Shown: in pieces, positions 10,816 through 21,599 of the stretch
Layout of the letters: each line of letters begins with the position of its first letter
How positions within the stretch are numbered: position 1 is the stretch's first letter
Assembly (NCBI RefSeq): GCF_040869045.1
Contig: NC_090319.1
Span: forward strand, 339,740,302-339,804,301
Direction of reading: 5' to 3'
From: Eurosta solidaginis
Taxonomy: Eukaryota > Arthropoda > Insecta > Diptera > Tephritidae
DNA: 64,000 nucleotides
The notes under the pieces: generated by a model
Database searches by the model: none
What the model was told of the DNA's origin: nothing
What the model saw: only the letters and a program-made list of their open reading frames with translations
Position numbers and translations under genes: made by a program

Positions 10816-12159
10816 AAAATTGCTTCTCGCCTAGCATAGCTTATAGCGAGCACTCTGCTGTGAGCCTAACACTTTCAAAATTTATACAAGGAAATTCTAT
10901 GCATTACTTCTGGTTTGGCACGTTGATATTTAAATCTTTCTCACCCAACTCAATGATTTCAAGGAATTCCAGGACTATTGTGGTGTTTAGCCACGCAAGG
11001 TAATTGAAAACTAAGTATCTTGGCACAAGAAATATTTTAACTCGAAGACAGAAGGAAGCAAATGCAAAGAAGATTTGATTTCGGAAGAAATGTTTTGTAT
11101 AAAATTATTCCCGTAGGTGCTAGCAGAACCCCTGAGACCTGGGATCAAAACTCACACTTACTGAATCTAGGCTCTGATATGAAGCTTAAACGTTAAGGGA
11201 AAAAGAAAGCATCTATAAAAATAGCACTAACAAAATTGCCTAGTTTCATTTATGCTTTACTGAGTTTTCCACATACATAGTTCGGCAACAACAGAACGCA
11301 AATTTTGAACCATTTCTTACTAAAACCTAACTGCACTATACATTTTATTGCATTGCAATCAAACATAATGCTAGAACCAAGAGCTTTGTGACCAAAACTT
11401 GGTTCACAACGTTTGGTTTGTGAAAGACATAGACTTATCCTATGTCAAAATATAATACCATTTTTGGTTGCACCCACATATATTCGTTTGTTCAGCTTGA
11501 ATTTAAGGAAAGTCTTCACTATTTTCAGTAAAATTTTATATGGAAACATCCTAAAATTTTGTATTTTATACTAATAAAATAAAACAAAAATTTGGTTCTT
11601 TTTTTCGATGAATTTTGGTCCCAAATGAAAACATGGTGTGGCAACCGTGTTCGCTTTACCGAAAATGTCTCACTTGTAGATACGAGGTAAACGAATAAAC
11701 GGGACGATGTGTATATGCATATTATGCATGATAAGTTTCTACATACATAGGTATATTGTAATTTATTCTGTAAAAGTACATAATGTAAACAAACAATATT
11801 TATATTATCTTTACTTATTTGCGCTTACAATTCTTTATTTTTCAGTTCTGCCTTTTTCTAAACAACAGCTGTTGTGTGGTTATTTCGATGTAACCGCCTG
11901 CTTTTGTCGGTAAAAATTTATCCGGCTACTTTAGCGGGTAGAATACCAAAAGGGTGTAAAAGTTACTACATGATTTCGTTACCGTGGTGAAGAATGTTTT
12001 TACCACATTAGAATCGGGGCGTAACTGTGAAATATTACGAACATTGAATAATATGAAAGCTGAAACATACTTTCAATGCATATGCAAATGCCGTCTTCCG
12101 TAAGAAAAAATATAAAACATTCAAGGTTATAGTGTATCCTCTTAGCCTCCATTTGGCCC
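10816..12159. other. AT-rich spacer, no gene recognised
   Basis: Nothing that I can assign. The stretch 11890-12018 ends 'agaatcggggcgtaac', a weak reverse match to 5553-5665, so an old TIR element may lie here. The open frame at 11707-11913 is low-complexity and unsupported. Confidence 0.4.
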
Positions 12160-13030
12160 AAAGTATTGACGGTAATCAACCATCGAAATCTGGCACTGCA
12201 AGCTAGAAATGCCACACTGGACGTGGAAGCAGAAAATATACGTAGCCTGATTGATGAGTTGAAGAAGTTCAGACATCAATGGTCGATCACATTTCATGAA
12301 TATAAGGTTCTGTCAGGGAGTATAGCAGTTGTGAATACCTTCGCAGAGAAAAGAAGGAAGATAAGAAAGCACCAGTTCGATGAATTACCTGACGAATCAC
12401 CTGAGTGTGATTCCGAAACTCAGTTCAATCAGCAAGTTTTTTACGTTCTTTTGGACTGCTTGATTGGTAACATGACAAGGCGTTTCGAAGCCGTAAATGG
12501 CGATTAAATTTAGTTTTTTGTGGAAGTATCAGGATCTGACGGAAGAAGAGCTCAGAGAAAAGGCAGCGGCATTCTGTAAGATTTATGGTATCGATATTTC
12601 TACGTATCTAATAGATGAAATCATTCATCTCAAAACCATCCACTTAGCAAATTTGGGATGTGATTCGCTGCCACTATTTCAACTTCTGAACAAATTTCAT
12701 GACTTGAAGATGGAAGTATTATCTCCGAACATCTGCAAAGCATTAAGAATATTTTGCACACTTCCAGTCAGTGTGGCTGAAGGGGAGCGTTCTTTAGTCT
12801 ATTGTCTCGCGTGAAAAATTTTTTACGTTCTACTATGAGCCAAAATCGCTTGACAAGCCTTGGAACATTGGCGTTGGAGTCCAGCCTTGCTCACAGCATT
12901 AGTTTTGAATCGGTAATTTCCATATTCGCAGACCAAAAAGCACGGAAGGTTTTCCTTGGCTGCTTCAAGCTCTTAAAATGTGCATATTTAGAAAAAGTTA
13001 ATGTAAGCAAATCAAACAATGAATTCTAAA
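12160..13030 (+). pseudogene. hAT transposase relic (DUF4371-type with C-terminal dimerisation domain)
   Basis: Three overlapping plus-strand frames read through one protein. 12166-12504 has NATLDVEAENIRSLIDELKK and GNMTRRFEAVNGD. 12497-12812 has FLWKYQDLTEEELREKA and then CKALRIFCTLPVSVAEGERS. 12802-13029 has VKNFLRSTMSQNRLTSLG. The last two are the hallmark of the hAT dimerisation domain (LPVSVA-GERSFS--K-IKNYLRSTM-Q-RL). There are frameshifts near 12500 and near 12800, and the N-terminal zinc finger and catalytic region are missing, so it cannot encode an active transposase. A terminal repeat for the right side may lie at 13156-13206. Confidence 0.85.
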
Positions 13031-13155
13031 ATTTCATTTATGTAAAAGCTCTAGTAGATCTTATTTTATATGAAACAAAACTGACAATGTGAATTGAAAA
13101 ATTTATGTATGTTATGTTATTTTTTTTAATGGATTGAGTTTATTTTTTAGGGGGG

Positions 13156-13206
13156 GCTCGTAAACGCGAACTGTCCCAGGGCCTGGCTCGGCTCTCTGTG
13201 GCCCTG
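13156..13206 (-). mobile_element. Possible right terminal repeat of the hAT relic
   Basis: Read on the minus strand, the end begins CAGGGCCACAGAGAGCCG and runs into a C-rich stretch. A CAGGG start with GC-rich subterminal DNA is typical of hAT ends, and it lies 176 bp past the transposase stop. No left partner or 8-bp target duplication was found. Confidence 0.45.
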
Positions 13207-13562
13207 AATACATTTGTATTTTTTATTTGGTACTTTTATTATCACTGGGTGTGTACATTTCATACTTATATAATTTTAATAAAACAATATACTTAATAAT
13301 AACAATGTAAGTAAATGTTATGTTTAATTATCGCCATTTCAATTGTCTTTGTCCTTAGTCTTTTAAATTTGAATAGCAGCCGATAGGCTCCACCGATTTT
13401 GACAATTCGGTAAAAGTCTAGTTGAGAGGTCGATTGCTAATACGCTACCAAAAGTATTAATAATCCGAAGGCGGAAAAGAAAATTTTTAACTCGTTCAAA
13501 AGATATTAAACAAAAACCGAAAAATGACCCGCGGGTCCCTCCGAAACGGGGGTGATATCCCC

Positions 13563-13903
13563 CTGCAAAAATCGTTGGATCATGTGGTCCACTGTAGTAC
13601 TTACATTTATACTCCACAGTAATGCAGCAATGGACCAACTCATGTTTCTACACGAACACATTGTAAGCCGACCATTGCTCGTTTTTAACGATTGTAATCA
13701 CTACACGATGTTTATTGGACTGTGGGTAATCCATGGATTACTCTGATGCAATGCGAAGCTGGAGTATATGGTCCAGTCCTAGGACATCGCAATGTTAATT
13801 GGACCATATTTTTTGTATGAATTGTGGTTAGTTTTGGAGTACTCGGTTGGTCCGTAGCGAGTACTCCATACATGCATGCATGGAGTACTCGCGATTTTTG
13901 CAG
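13563..13903. mobile_element. 341-bp MITE, copy 1
   Basis: Bounded by the perfect 12-bp inverted repeat CTGCAAAAATCG / CGATTTTTGCAG. It is nearly identical over its whole 341 bp to the copy at 62121-62461. It contains a 36-bp near-palindrome just inside the right end. It lies inside the foldback element at 13385-14250. Superfamily not determined; no clear target duplication. Confidence 0.85.
13857..13892. repeat. 36-bp near-perfect palindrome in MITE copy 1
   Basis: GCGAGTACTCCATACATG followed by its near reverse complement, broken only by one mismatched pair. Also present in copy 2 at 62415-62450. Confidence 0.9.
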
Positions 13904-14584
13904 GGCCATAGTATTTTTGCGCAGAACGCCTTTCTGCATAGGCGGCCTTCGGCCGCGCATATAAAAAATTACCCTGGGTGGGTCCAACACCCGTTTGGAG
14001 ACCAAAACTATATCCGCGCAAAACACTTATGTTTAGAATTTTTTGTGGGTACAACAACATTACAACAACCACATGAAAATAGCCAAATTCAACTGCATAT
14101 ATCTCCCGGCAGAGACACATTTTTTTTTTTCGCCTTCGGATTATTATTGTCGAGGTCAATACGCGTCTTTTGACACCTCTCTCGATATTTTTAGTAGCGT
14201 ATTAGCAGTCGACCCCTCAACTAGAATTTTACCGACAATTCAAACAACAATTTGCTTGTAATTAAAAACTCTTTAAGAGCACATTTTCTATTTCTGTGAA
14301 ATAAATTTCTATTTTTAAAATTGTTGCAAAAACCGTGCAAAAAAAATTGTTCTGGAGCACAGTTTTGCACGCAAGGAAAAGCACATACGCAAAATTTTAC
14401 TCTCTATGATATTCCGTTGAGAAAAAAATGGCCCGCAGTATTGATGCTAGATATTTTCATTTCCACACCTTGGACTTGAAGATTTTCCATACAATGTTTT
14501 ATTTTTCAAATACTTTAAGTATTGAACATTTGAATATTTATTTGCTTTGGCTGTTTCATTTTTGTTCTGTAAAGTATTTGAAAA

Positions 14585-14654
14585 ATAAAATTTCTCGACC
14601 TTTTGGGGGGGGGGGCGGGGGGTGTCCCCTATTCCCCCCGTAGATCCCCGCCTG
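14585..14654 (-). mobile_element. Possible hAT-type terminus with G-rich tract
   Basis: On the minus strand the end reads CAGGCGGGGATCTACGGGGG and continues into a long C/G run. CAGG-type ends with G-rich subterminal DNA resemble hAT terminal repeats. No partner end found. Confidence 0.35.
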
Positions 14655-16110
14655 CCACTATATAACCACAGCGGTGAACTGCTTGTGTGAATGAATAAAG
14701 CTTTATTTTTTGGAATTTTGTTGCGAAAATTAAGGTTTTGATGCTGATTTTCATATGTATGTATGTAAATACATACACATCTACATACTTATGGATGTGT
14801 GCATTTCAATATACAAGCAACGATTAACAGTGAATATTTTGGCGCTTTTCAACAATGCTGTCATCATTGGCACTACACTGCACCCAATATATGTACACAC
14901 ATACATCCATATACTCATATATTTATGTGTGTAAGTGTGCAATGTACAACCAAACAACTCAAAACGATGAGATGCAGCAGCTTTTGTGATTTAAGTAAAT
15001 ACAAATTGCATTTGGCGTCTGTCGCACCTCGAATGCAAAATTAAACGAACAAAAAATACAACAAAAAATATTAATTTGCATAAAACTCATGCAGTTGATT
15101 TGAGTAGAAAAAATTGTCATAGTAAATTTTGTATATGGCTTCGTAAAATTTTGACTAATTCGCACCACTGGCTAACTTGTTGTTAACTGTGTATTTGCTT
15201 TTTGCTTGCGCAATCAATCAATGAGTCAATCAATCAAAGCGTAAGTTAAACATTTGCTTGTTCGAAGTACGGCGCAATTTAAATTTGAGTTGGCATTTAC
15301 TAGGAATGGGGCATAAAGCTCCTAGCTCACCGCTACCAACTTTCATTGCTCTGTGACATTTAACGAAAGCCGACGCTACTTACGAAAGAGCAGGGAAGGA
15401 ATGCTGATTTGATGCGGGAAACAGAAATGCAGTAGGCTCCCATGAAAGAATCTGCAATGCGGTAATGCTTTATAAGTATACCGGCGAATTAAAGCTCCAA
15501 AGGCTAATTATGGAAAATCGTTGGCCTCGTGATACTGATCGATTCTCCCCAGCTTTGAAGTGTATGTTGAGAAATCCCCGGGACATTATCCTTGTAAGTA
15601 CAGCTGAAATCGTTTTGTTATTATTACTTCGTCATTTGACATCCAATTTTTATAGTTGCTTACTCACAATTTTGGTCGTGGGAAGCTTTATATATCCTTC
15701 TAATTTCTTTTATAGGCGACGTGCAATTACTTCAAAGGAAATAACGTCAATTGACATAATTTCTCTTTTGAAAGCAAATCAATGTCAAGGACATAAGACC
15801 TGAACCCGAAATTAAAGTCATCTGACTTTAATACACTTTGAAATTGTTTCGTGTCGCAAAAGCAAGGAGGTGCTCAGAGTAAAAAAGAATTGTAAATTAC
15901 CTTGGTAACATCGAAGACTGCGGCTACTGAACAACCAAAATAAAGCAAAGCTTCACGATAGCCGTAGCCAAACTTTGGGCGCTATACTACATTGAATGCG
16001 GCAGACACATTTATAAATTATACCAAACATAAGCGAAGAACTTAAAGAAAGGTGAACCCTGACAATCATTTTTCTATGGCCATACTGCCATGCCCATTAT
16101 TTCTGTTGGA
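14655..16110. other. Spacer with ATGT/ACAT microsatellites, no gene recognised
   Basis: Tracts of 'atgtatgtatg' and 'acatacacatc' near 14755-14935, and CAATCAAT near 15210-15235. The 112-codon frame at 15465-15803 has no family signature that I recognise, and its codon use looks like random AT-rich DNA. Confidence 0.45.
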
Positions 16111-16116
16111 TATTTC

Positions 16117-16407
16117 TCAGTTTACAATTTTGAGTGAGAGGCAGCTCGCCCTTGCTTTGAGCGACAAGCGTCTAGGTGTCAAGTTTGCTGTGTGTGGCAG
16201 GACGCCCCCATCAATAACATCATCATTATTAATTGGCGCTTGACCACATAACCGATTTTGGCCGTTTTGTAACAAGTCTTGCCAACTATCCCTGTTTGGC
16301 GATAACTGACGCCAGTTGGGAGCACCAAGGGTGGTCAAGTCTTGGTGGTCCACCTTCCTAACCCAACTCAGTGGAGGTCTCCTTCCTCCTCTGCTTCTAA
16401 ACTGCAA
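16117..16407 (-). pseudogene. LINE C-terminal fragment (RTE-like)
   Basis: The minus-strand frame contains GGRRPPLSWVRKVDHQDL then LGAPNWRQLSPNRDSWQDLL. This fits the end of RTE-like LINE ORFs (GRP--RW-D-V--DL--LG--NWRQLA-DR--WR). 'caattaattggcgcttg' read on the opposite strand follows the frame; a similar word ends the related fragment at 46500-46735. Most of the LINE is absent. Confidence 0.68.
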
Positions 16408-16409
16408 TG

Positions 16410-17421
16410 CCGATTGAAATACTTTCTTGGGCGCAACGTCTTCGTCTTCCGGAGAACTTTTTTCTCGAACACCACAAGAGCTATCTCATCTTCTCTCTAC
16501 AACGTCCATGATTCCGAACCTAACATCAGCATATACTTATTTCGCATTCAAAATAGAAAAAGTGTCAGTTGACGTTAATTCCATTTGCATTATTGCACGG
16601 CACCTCTCTTAAGTTTTAAAATAATTTTTGTTTAGTTTTGAAGCCTCTCAAAGTATGCTTCTTCTATGCAACTTCCTTTATTTCGTGCCAAGACCGACCA
16701 TTTTAATGCACATTTGGATTTTTGACGTACCTTATAGAACGGAGTTTGGAGAGTACTGCAAGAGCTCTCTGTGATTTTTATGCAGCAACTGCAAGCCGAT
16801 AGTCGTAGAAAGATTGCGTCTTAGTTATTGCAAATGTTGGGGCAAAAATAAGCCAAGATTTTTGCTTGAAGAAGGAAAGGTCTCGCTTCCTACTACAGAT
16901 ATTCTTTATTAGCATAGTATTTTTTGTTTTTGTATCAAAAAAACTATACTTGAAGGTTTTCAAGACTTCTGCGTATAGAAATGCTTAACAGTTTACTGCA
17001 ACTTTGGCAAAGAAGTAATGTGTAGACACACTATACCGAGTGTAGTCCCTGGACAAGCGACATTAAAAATATTATGGAAGAGTTACTCCAACTCATTGCG
17101 GCACCACCCTGAACGACAGTACTAAGCAGCTTTGGCCGTTTTTATAGATACCGCCTTGGCCAGTCCATAGCAGTTCATATATGGTTGGAATGCTGATTTT
17201 GCTTTCACATTTCCTTAAAGAGTTCAGACATTTCAGCTACATTCCTATTACATATGCTTGTCTTCGTATCATAAATTCAATTATATGTCATAAATCTGCG
17301 CCCCCTATATACCCTTTGCTATGAAGACTTCCATTTTATTCAGATAGGTGCATATTCTATTAGAATCGGCCAATCGTTGCACTTAAAAGAGGTGTGGAAA
17401 GTCATTCGCATGTCGTATTTA
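16410..17421. other. Spacer, no gene recognised
   Basis: AT-rich, without a recognisable protein or repeat. Short open frames at 16342-16612 overlap in two frames and match nothing that I know. Confidence 0.4.
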
Positions 17422-17923
17422 CAGCAGCGAAGGGGAAAATAGCAGTGGCTATTTTCATTGAGCTTCGATGTTATAAGAAAAACCTCCTATGCAATTTGTA
17501 ACTGAAACTATGCAAACCATTAGCAAAAACGTTTTCGAAAAAAATGGAAAATTGCAGAAATTCTTGCAGTCCAATCAATGTTAGTGTTTCGAAGTACAAG
17601 CTATAGGTCGCTTGGCATTGATTTTTTACAATTTTTTTTCCGAAAGTTTCAAGTTTTTTCCGTTCATACCCTTGTGGGAAAAAATGTCAAAAATCAGTGC
17701 GCATAAAAGAGCGAACTATAACATATATTATGTTAGACAAATATTAATTGGCCCACAAAACAACATAAGTAAAATTCAGAGAACTCCAAATAATGTTTCC
17801 CATTTTTTCGCAATTACAAAATTCTTGAAAGTTTTTTCTTAAAATATTGAATATAAAAAAAGAACTAAATTGACGAAATTTGATAAAAAAAAATTGCCAC
17901 TGCTATTTTTCTGTTCACTACTG
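17422..17923. mobile_element. Tc1/mariner-like MITE, 502 bp
   Basis: The ends are CAGCAGCGAAGGGGAAAATA on the left and, in reverse, CAGTAGTGAACAGAAAAATA on the right. Both are followed by GCAGTGGC, giving imperfect inverted repeats of about 30 bp. TA lies immediately outside each end (17420-17421 and 17924-17925), the duplication expected for Tc1/mariner. No transposase frame remains inside. Confidence 0.75.
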
Positions 17924-17925
17924 TA

Positions 17926-18937
17926 TGTATATAATATATTTTTGATAAATCAATTGGACCAAGAATAACACAAGTTTATTGGATGAACTCAAATATGATT
18001 TTATTTACTTAACATTCAAACACTCCAACAATTAAAGTGGACACACGGCCGTTTTTGAAATGTTACTTTTTACTATTTCGAAAATCGAAATTACTTTATT
18101 TACATTTTACGTACAATGTGTAGTCGTAATGTTTGAACTCGTTTTCGAATGCGTTCCTCCATTTCGCCACGCTTTCGAACCAAGATATGATGGTTGGACA
18201 TGTCAGCGTTGCTGATCAACAACAGTAAAGCACCCACGACCTGTGTTCCTATTTTCCGCCCATCAATCAGGCCGATTGCGCGCTGTTTGGCCATTAAAGC
18301 TTCATATTTGTCTTCTGAATAATTCAAATTACTAATATTGATGACGGCAAAATAAAAATGTTGCCACCATAATCGTATGCCCGAATGTCACAATCGTAGT
18401 TGGCATTCGAATATTGGGACCGCCCCTAATACTGCTGCTTTAGTAGTGTCAAAGTTTGATTGAATGAGCAGGGCCGTAAACTAAAGAATTTCGGAGTCAT
18501 TTCAATTAAATTCAAGTTTGGAATTTCGTTGATCGTAAGAAGAGATGATTCACACATGCGGCATCGTATTTGGGGAACAAACAACACAAGGACATTGAGG
18601 AAAGCAGCTGTTTGGAAGTTACAAAAGCTGTAAGTGGTTAGAACGATAGTAGAAAAGAATTGACTAAACCACTGTTTCAGAATCATGTGCATTACGAAAA
18701 CAATATGAGCTTTCACTTAAAAAATCGATGAACAAGCTCCAGGTAAGATAACGACGCGTTATTCATTAAGCTACGGCGGAGGTCTATGGCATACAGAGGG
18801 AAGCCAGCTTGCTGCAGTAGAGCGCCGTCCCAGACACCAAACTAACGATCTTTGTCAACAGTCAGACCGCACGAAAGGTATTACAATCCAATTTGATAAA
18901 GTCGGATATCGAGCGGAGTCCATTAATAAATAAAATA
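17926..18937. other. Spacer with one unassigned open frame
   Basis: A minus-strand frame of 75 codons at 18100-18327 reads MNYSEDKYEALMAKQRAIGL and continues with normal-looking amino-acid composition. It has no signature that I recognise and no adjoining exon that I can defend. It could be a transposon-encoded or host exon relic. The rest is AT-rich DNA. Confidence 0.35.
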
Positions 18938-19232
18938 AATACAAGGCGCGATACATCTCGGAAGAAAATTTAGGATGAGCTTCTCTTCCAATTTGCGTCG
19001 TGCGGGATGGGACCTACATATTTTACGTCGACTATGAACGGCTGATAAATTTCCACTGAGAAGTTTTCCATGGTTGATATACACGCGAAGTGTTTGCAAA
19101 TTTTGCCGAGCGACGACCCCGAAAAAATTTGTTTCTGAACTTTTGATGCTGCTTTGACCGGGCGTTGAACCGAGGATCTTCGGTGTGGTAGGAGAAGCAC
19201 GCTACCACTAAACCACGGCAGCCGCTGGTGTC
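18938..19232 (-). mobile_element. tRNA-derived SINE copy, internally deleted
   Basis: Reverse orientation. The tRNA-like head is at the right (in reverse: GCCGTGGTTTAGTGGTAGCG ... CTCGGTTCAACGCCCGGTCA, with A-box and B-box). The body runs leftward to 'aaggcgcgat'. It matches the full copy at 60725-61090 but lacks parts of the middle. It abuts the LINE fragment starting at 19233. Confidence 0.8.
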
Positions 19233-19870
19233 CGTAGGGTATCTCAATATCTTCCTTTTCTGGGTTCCTGGGCACAGCCGTATTGAAGCCAATGAATTTG
19301 AGGATGATATGGCCTGGAAAAGTGGCGAAATGAACAGCTGGCGAGGAATATAAGAAAATGTTGGTGATTGTAAGGTCTCGGAGTCGATATGCCCATGTTT
19401 GGATAAGAAAAGATTTAACTTCCTTCCCAAGCTAAAGAAATCTGCAATGAAAGTACTTACGGGTGACATCAGAGGTCATTACGCTATTGAACCGATGCTT
19501 GACGTGGCGGATACCAACAATTTACCTCCTCAGAAGCGGTCAGAACGAAGAGGACGAGGAGATAATTCATCACCTTCTCTGCCGATGTTCGGGACTGCGG
19601 ACAAGGTGACCCAGATTTCTGAGCTCAGAAAGATGCACCTTTCGCTCCTATCAGAGAAAGCAAGTAGCTCGTTGAGGACTACTACGAAGTAATCTGGTCG
19701 GATGAATGTGCCGCCATCCGGCACTCTCATTCATTAAGGGTATTCACAATGAACAAAAATGTATCCGAGGAGAAGTGTGGGTAGTTTCCATACACGTCCT
19801 CTCAACCTAACTTCACCTAAATAACCTAACCTAACAACCATACCTAACCTAATACCTTTCGCTTATATCT
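19233..19870 (+). pseudogene. LINE fragment with RNase H end and CCTAA-rich tail
   Basis: The plus frame reads LFWVPGHSRIEANEF at 19250-19300, the conserved tail of the RNase H domain in I/LOA-like LINEs (WVPGH--I-GNE-AD--AR). Farther on, after a frameshift, it reads LKVL-like 'MKVLTGDIRGHYAIEPMLDV' and ADTNN, which fits the C-terminal LTGH-----MLG region. The remnant ends in a stretch of CCTAA units (19795-19855). The frame is broken in several places. It starts abruptly at the SINE boundary, so either the SINE or a rearrangement truncated it. Confidence 0.72.
19795..19855 (+). repeat. CCTAA-rich tail of the LINE fragment
   Basis: Irregular CAACCTAA and ACCTAACCTAAC units directly after the LINE remains. 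The match to TTAGG-type telomere repeat is probably coincidental, because Diptera lack TTAGG telomeres and LINE tails of this kind are common. Confidence 0.7.
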
Positions 19871-20760
19871 CTCAACACAAGATTCACTTCACATATAGCC
19901 GAGGATTAATGCCCCTATCACACCAAGTATACTTATATATTTTTATATTATGCTAAAAAATCCCTCCATGTATTGAGGCCACAAAACCCTTTTTCAGCCC
20001 CTTATTAATGTTGATACAAAAACATCAGCATATTTTGTTTTTCTGAAATTGTTTTACCGCTAGGCTAAGCTAATGGAGTGGGAAGTTTTTGCTGTTGCTG
20101 TTGGAATGCCTGGTTGTGTTGACTGTTGTACTTGTCTTGTTTTTGTTGTCTTGTTAACGTAGAAGTTGCTGGTAGTGCGTTATTTCTGTAATCAACTTTT
20201 GTTGACCCTATGACATATTCGAATTGCAATGTATGTTAAACGCTTGATTGCATCTGATGGAATGTTGCTGACTCTGGTATATGAGTGTTGATGGCAACCA
20301 TGAGGCATTGGGTGGAAAGCTACAAGGCCAAAGGAGCGGCTACATATGGCAAGGCGTTACAACACACCTGCAATATCGACGTACAGATTAACAGACATAT
20401 TGTATGTAGGCAGGTACTGACTGAATACTTATTTAGTTATTGTATAGTGAAGGATGTTGTTTCTAATGTTCTTTCTATCCTCGGACCTGCAAACAGCTGA
20501 ACTGTGGAACTAAATTCGAATTCCGCTGAAAATCTGTATTTTTGGAACAATACTTGGAGCATAAACGAAATACGACTGACGACTGTATACAAACCTTTCT
20601 GCGCGATCTGCTTCAGTTCAAGTTTCTTCGACATTGCCTTTAGTTGCGACCACGCGCCGACGGCTGACGAATTCTTCTGATTAATGACGGCATCCTATCA
20701 CCACTATCGTTTAGTTTTTACGAAGCTCCCTTCCCCACCAGACGTAGCTAACATTGGTTT
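19871..20760. other. Spacer, no gene recognised
   Basis: Contains GTTGTT/TGTTGC-rich DNA at 20080-20160. Open frames at 20285-20500 and 20437-20634 are on opposite strands and unassigned. Confidence 0.4.
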
Positions 20761-20930
20761 CTACTCTTCTGCATGCCCTCACAGGTATTGTTCGACAGGT
20801 CCTGTTGGTATCCCTTCGGGTACTGTCTGACAGATTCTCTTCGTACCCCTACCGTTACTATCGCTCAGGTCCTCTTTCTTCGCCTACGCGTATTGTCAGA
20901 CAAGTGCTTTCATAATCGCACGATTTTTTG
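20761..20930 (+). repeat. Degenerate minisatellite, 'cgggtactgtctgacag' type
   Basis: Imperfect 40-50 bp units containing TACCCCTAC-GGTACTGTC-GACA. The same unit type forms a longer tract at 28370-28715. Both tracts are followed by AATCGCACGATTTTTTGCAG (20914 here; 29055 for the other, 340 bp after the array), so they are probably remains of one repeat family. Confidence 0.65.
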
Positions 20931-21094
20931 CAGAGTGCATATTTCTTATAACTTTAAACGAGCAATTCTTGTTTGTTTGTATAGCCGACCGATATTGGGA
21001 ACGGCTCAACCGATTTAAATTAAATTTGGCACAGAGATAACGTATCACCTTCTAAGACTTTCTACCTAGGTGTTGTCACTCAGAATGTTTCGCA

Positions 21095-21560
21095 AGGTTG
21101 CCACCTATTCGAAATTGAAAAAAATTGCATGAGATATACCGATATGGGTATCAAACGAAAGGTATTTCACTCCGCATTACAATAGGGACATTTTTGAGTA
21201 GGGTTGCCACCTATTCGAAATGAAAAAAATTGCATGAGATATGCCGATATGGTTATCAAACGAAAGGTATTTCACTACGCATTACAATAGGGACATTTTT
21301 GAGTAGGGTTGCCACCTATTCGAAATGAAAAAAATTGCATGAGATATGCCGATATGGGTATCAAACGAATGGTATTTCACTACGCATTACAATAGGGACA
21401 TTTTTGAGTAGGGTTGCCATTTAGGGTTGCCACCTATTCGAAATTAAAAAAAATTCCATGAGATATGCCGATATGGGTATCAAACGAAAGGTATTTCACT
21501 ACGCATTACAATAGGGACATTTTTGAGTAGGGTTGACACCTATTCGAAATTAAAAAAAGA
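21095..21560 (+). repeat. 105-bp tandem array, about 4.5 units
   Basis: Units read 'gccacctattcgaaat', then 'gatatgggtatcaaacgaaa', then 'attacaatagggacattttt'. The core starts at 21141, 21246, 21351 and 21470, so the period is 105 with one 119 step caused by a partial duplication at 21414-21427. It is preceded by 'agccgaccgatattgggaac' and followed by the hairpin CCGAGCAAAGCTCGG at 21569-21583, which may be the end of the carrier element. Confidence 0.88.
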
Positions 21561-21599
21561 AACGTTGCCGAGCAAAGCTCGGTCGCCCAGGTACTTATC

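Larger units (their letters stand above)
13385..14250. mobile_element. Foldback element with nested 341-bp MITE
   Basis: The left arm (13395-13480) contains CGGTAAAAGTCTAGTTGAG and TGCTAATACGCTACCAAAAG. The right arm, read in reverse from 14245, contains CGGTAAAATTCTAGTTGAGG and TGCTAATACGCTACTAAAAA, then AATCCGAAGGCG in both arms. The arms are imperfect inverted repeats around a centre now holding the MITE at 13563-13903. Neither the target duplication nor the exact ends were resolved. No coding capacity. Confidence 0.68.

Noticed and set aside
10577..10834. Frames with RTDGRTDGRTD
   Set aside because: They are translations of the (GGAC)n microsatellite.
13712..14173. Four overlapping frames of 100 codons or more
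   Set aside because: They cross a nested MITE and foldback arm and share no protein signature.
19795..19855. Telomere repeat (TTAGG-like on the minus strand)
   Set aside because: Irregular units attached to a LINE end; Diptera lack TTAGG telomeres.
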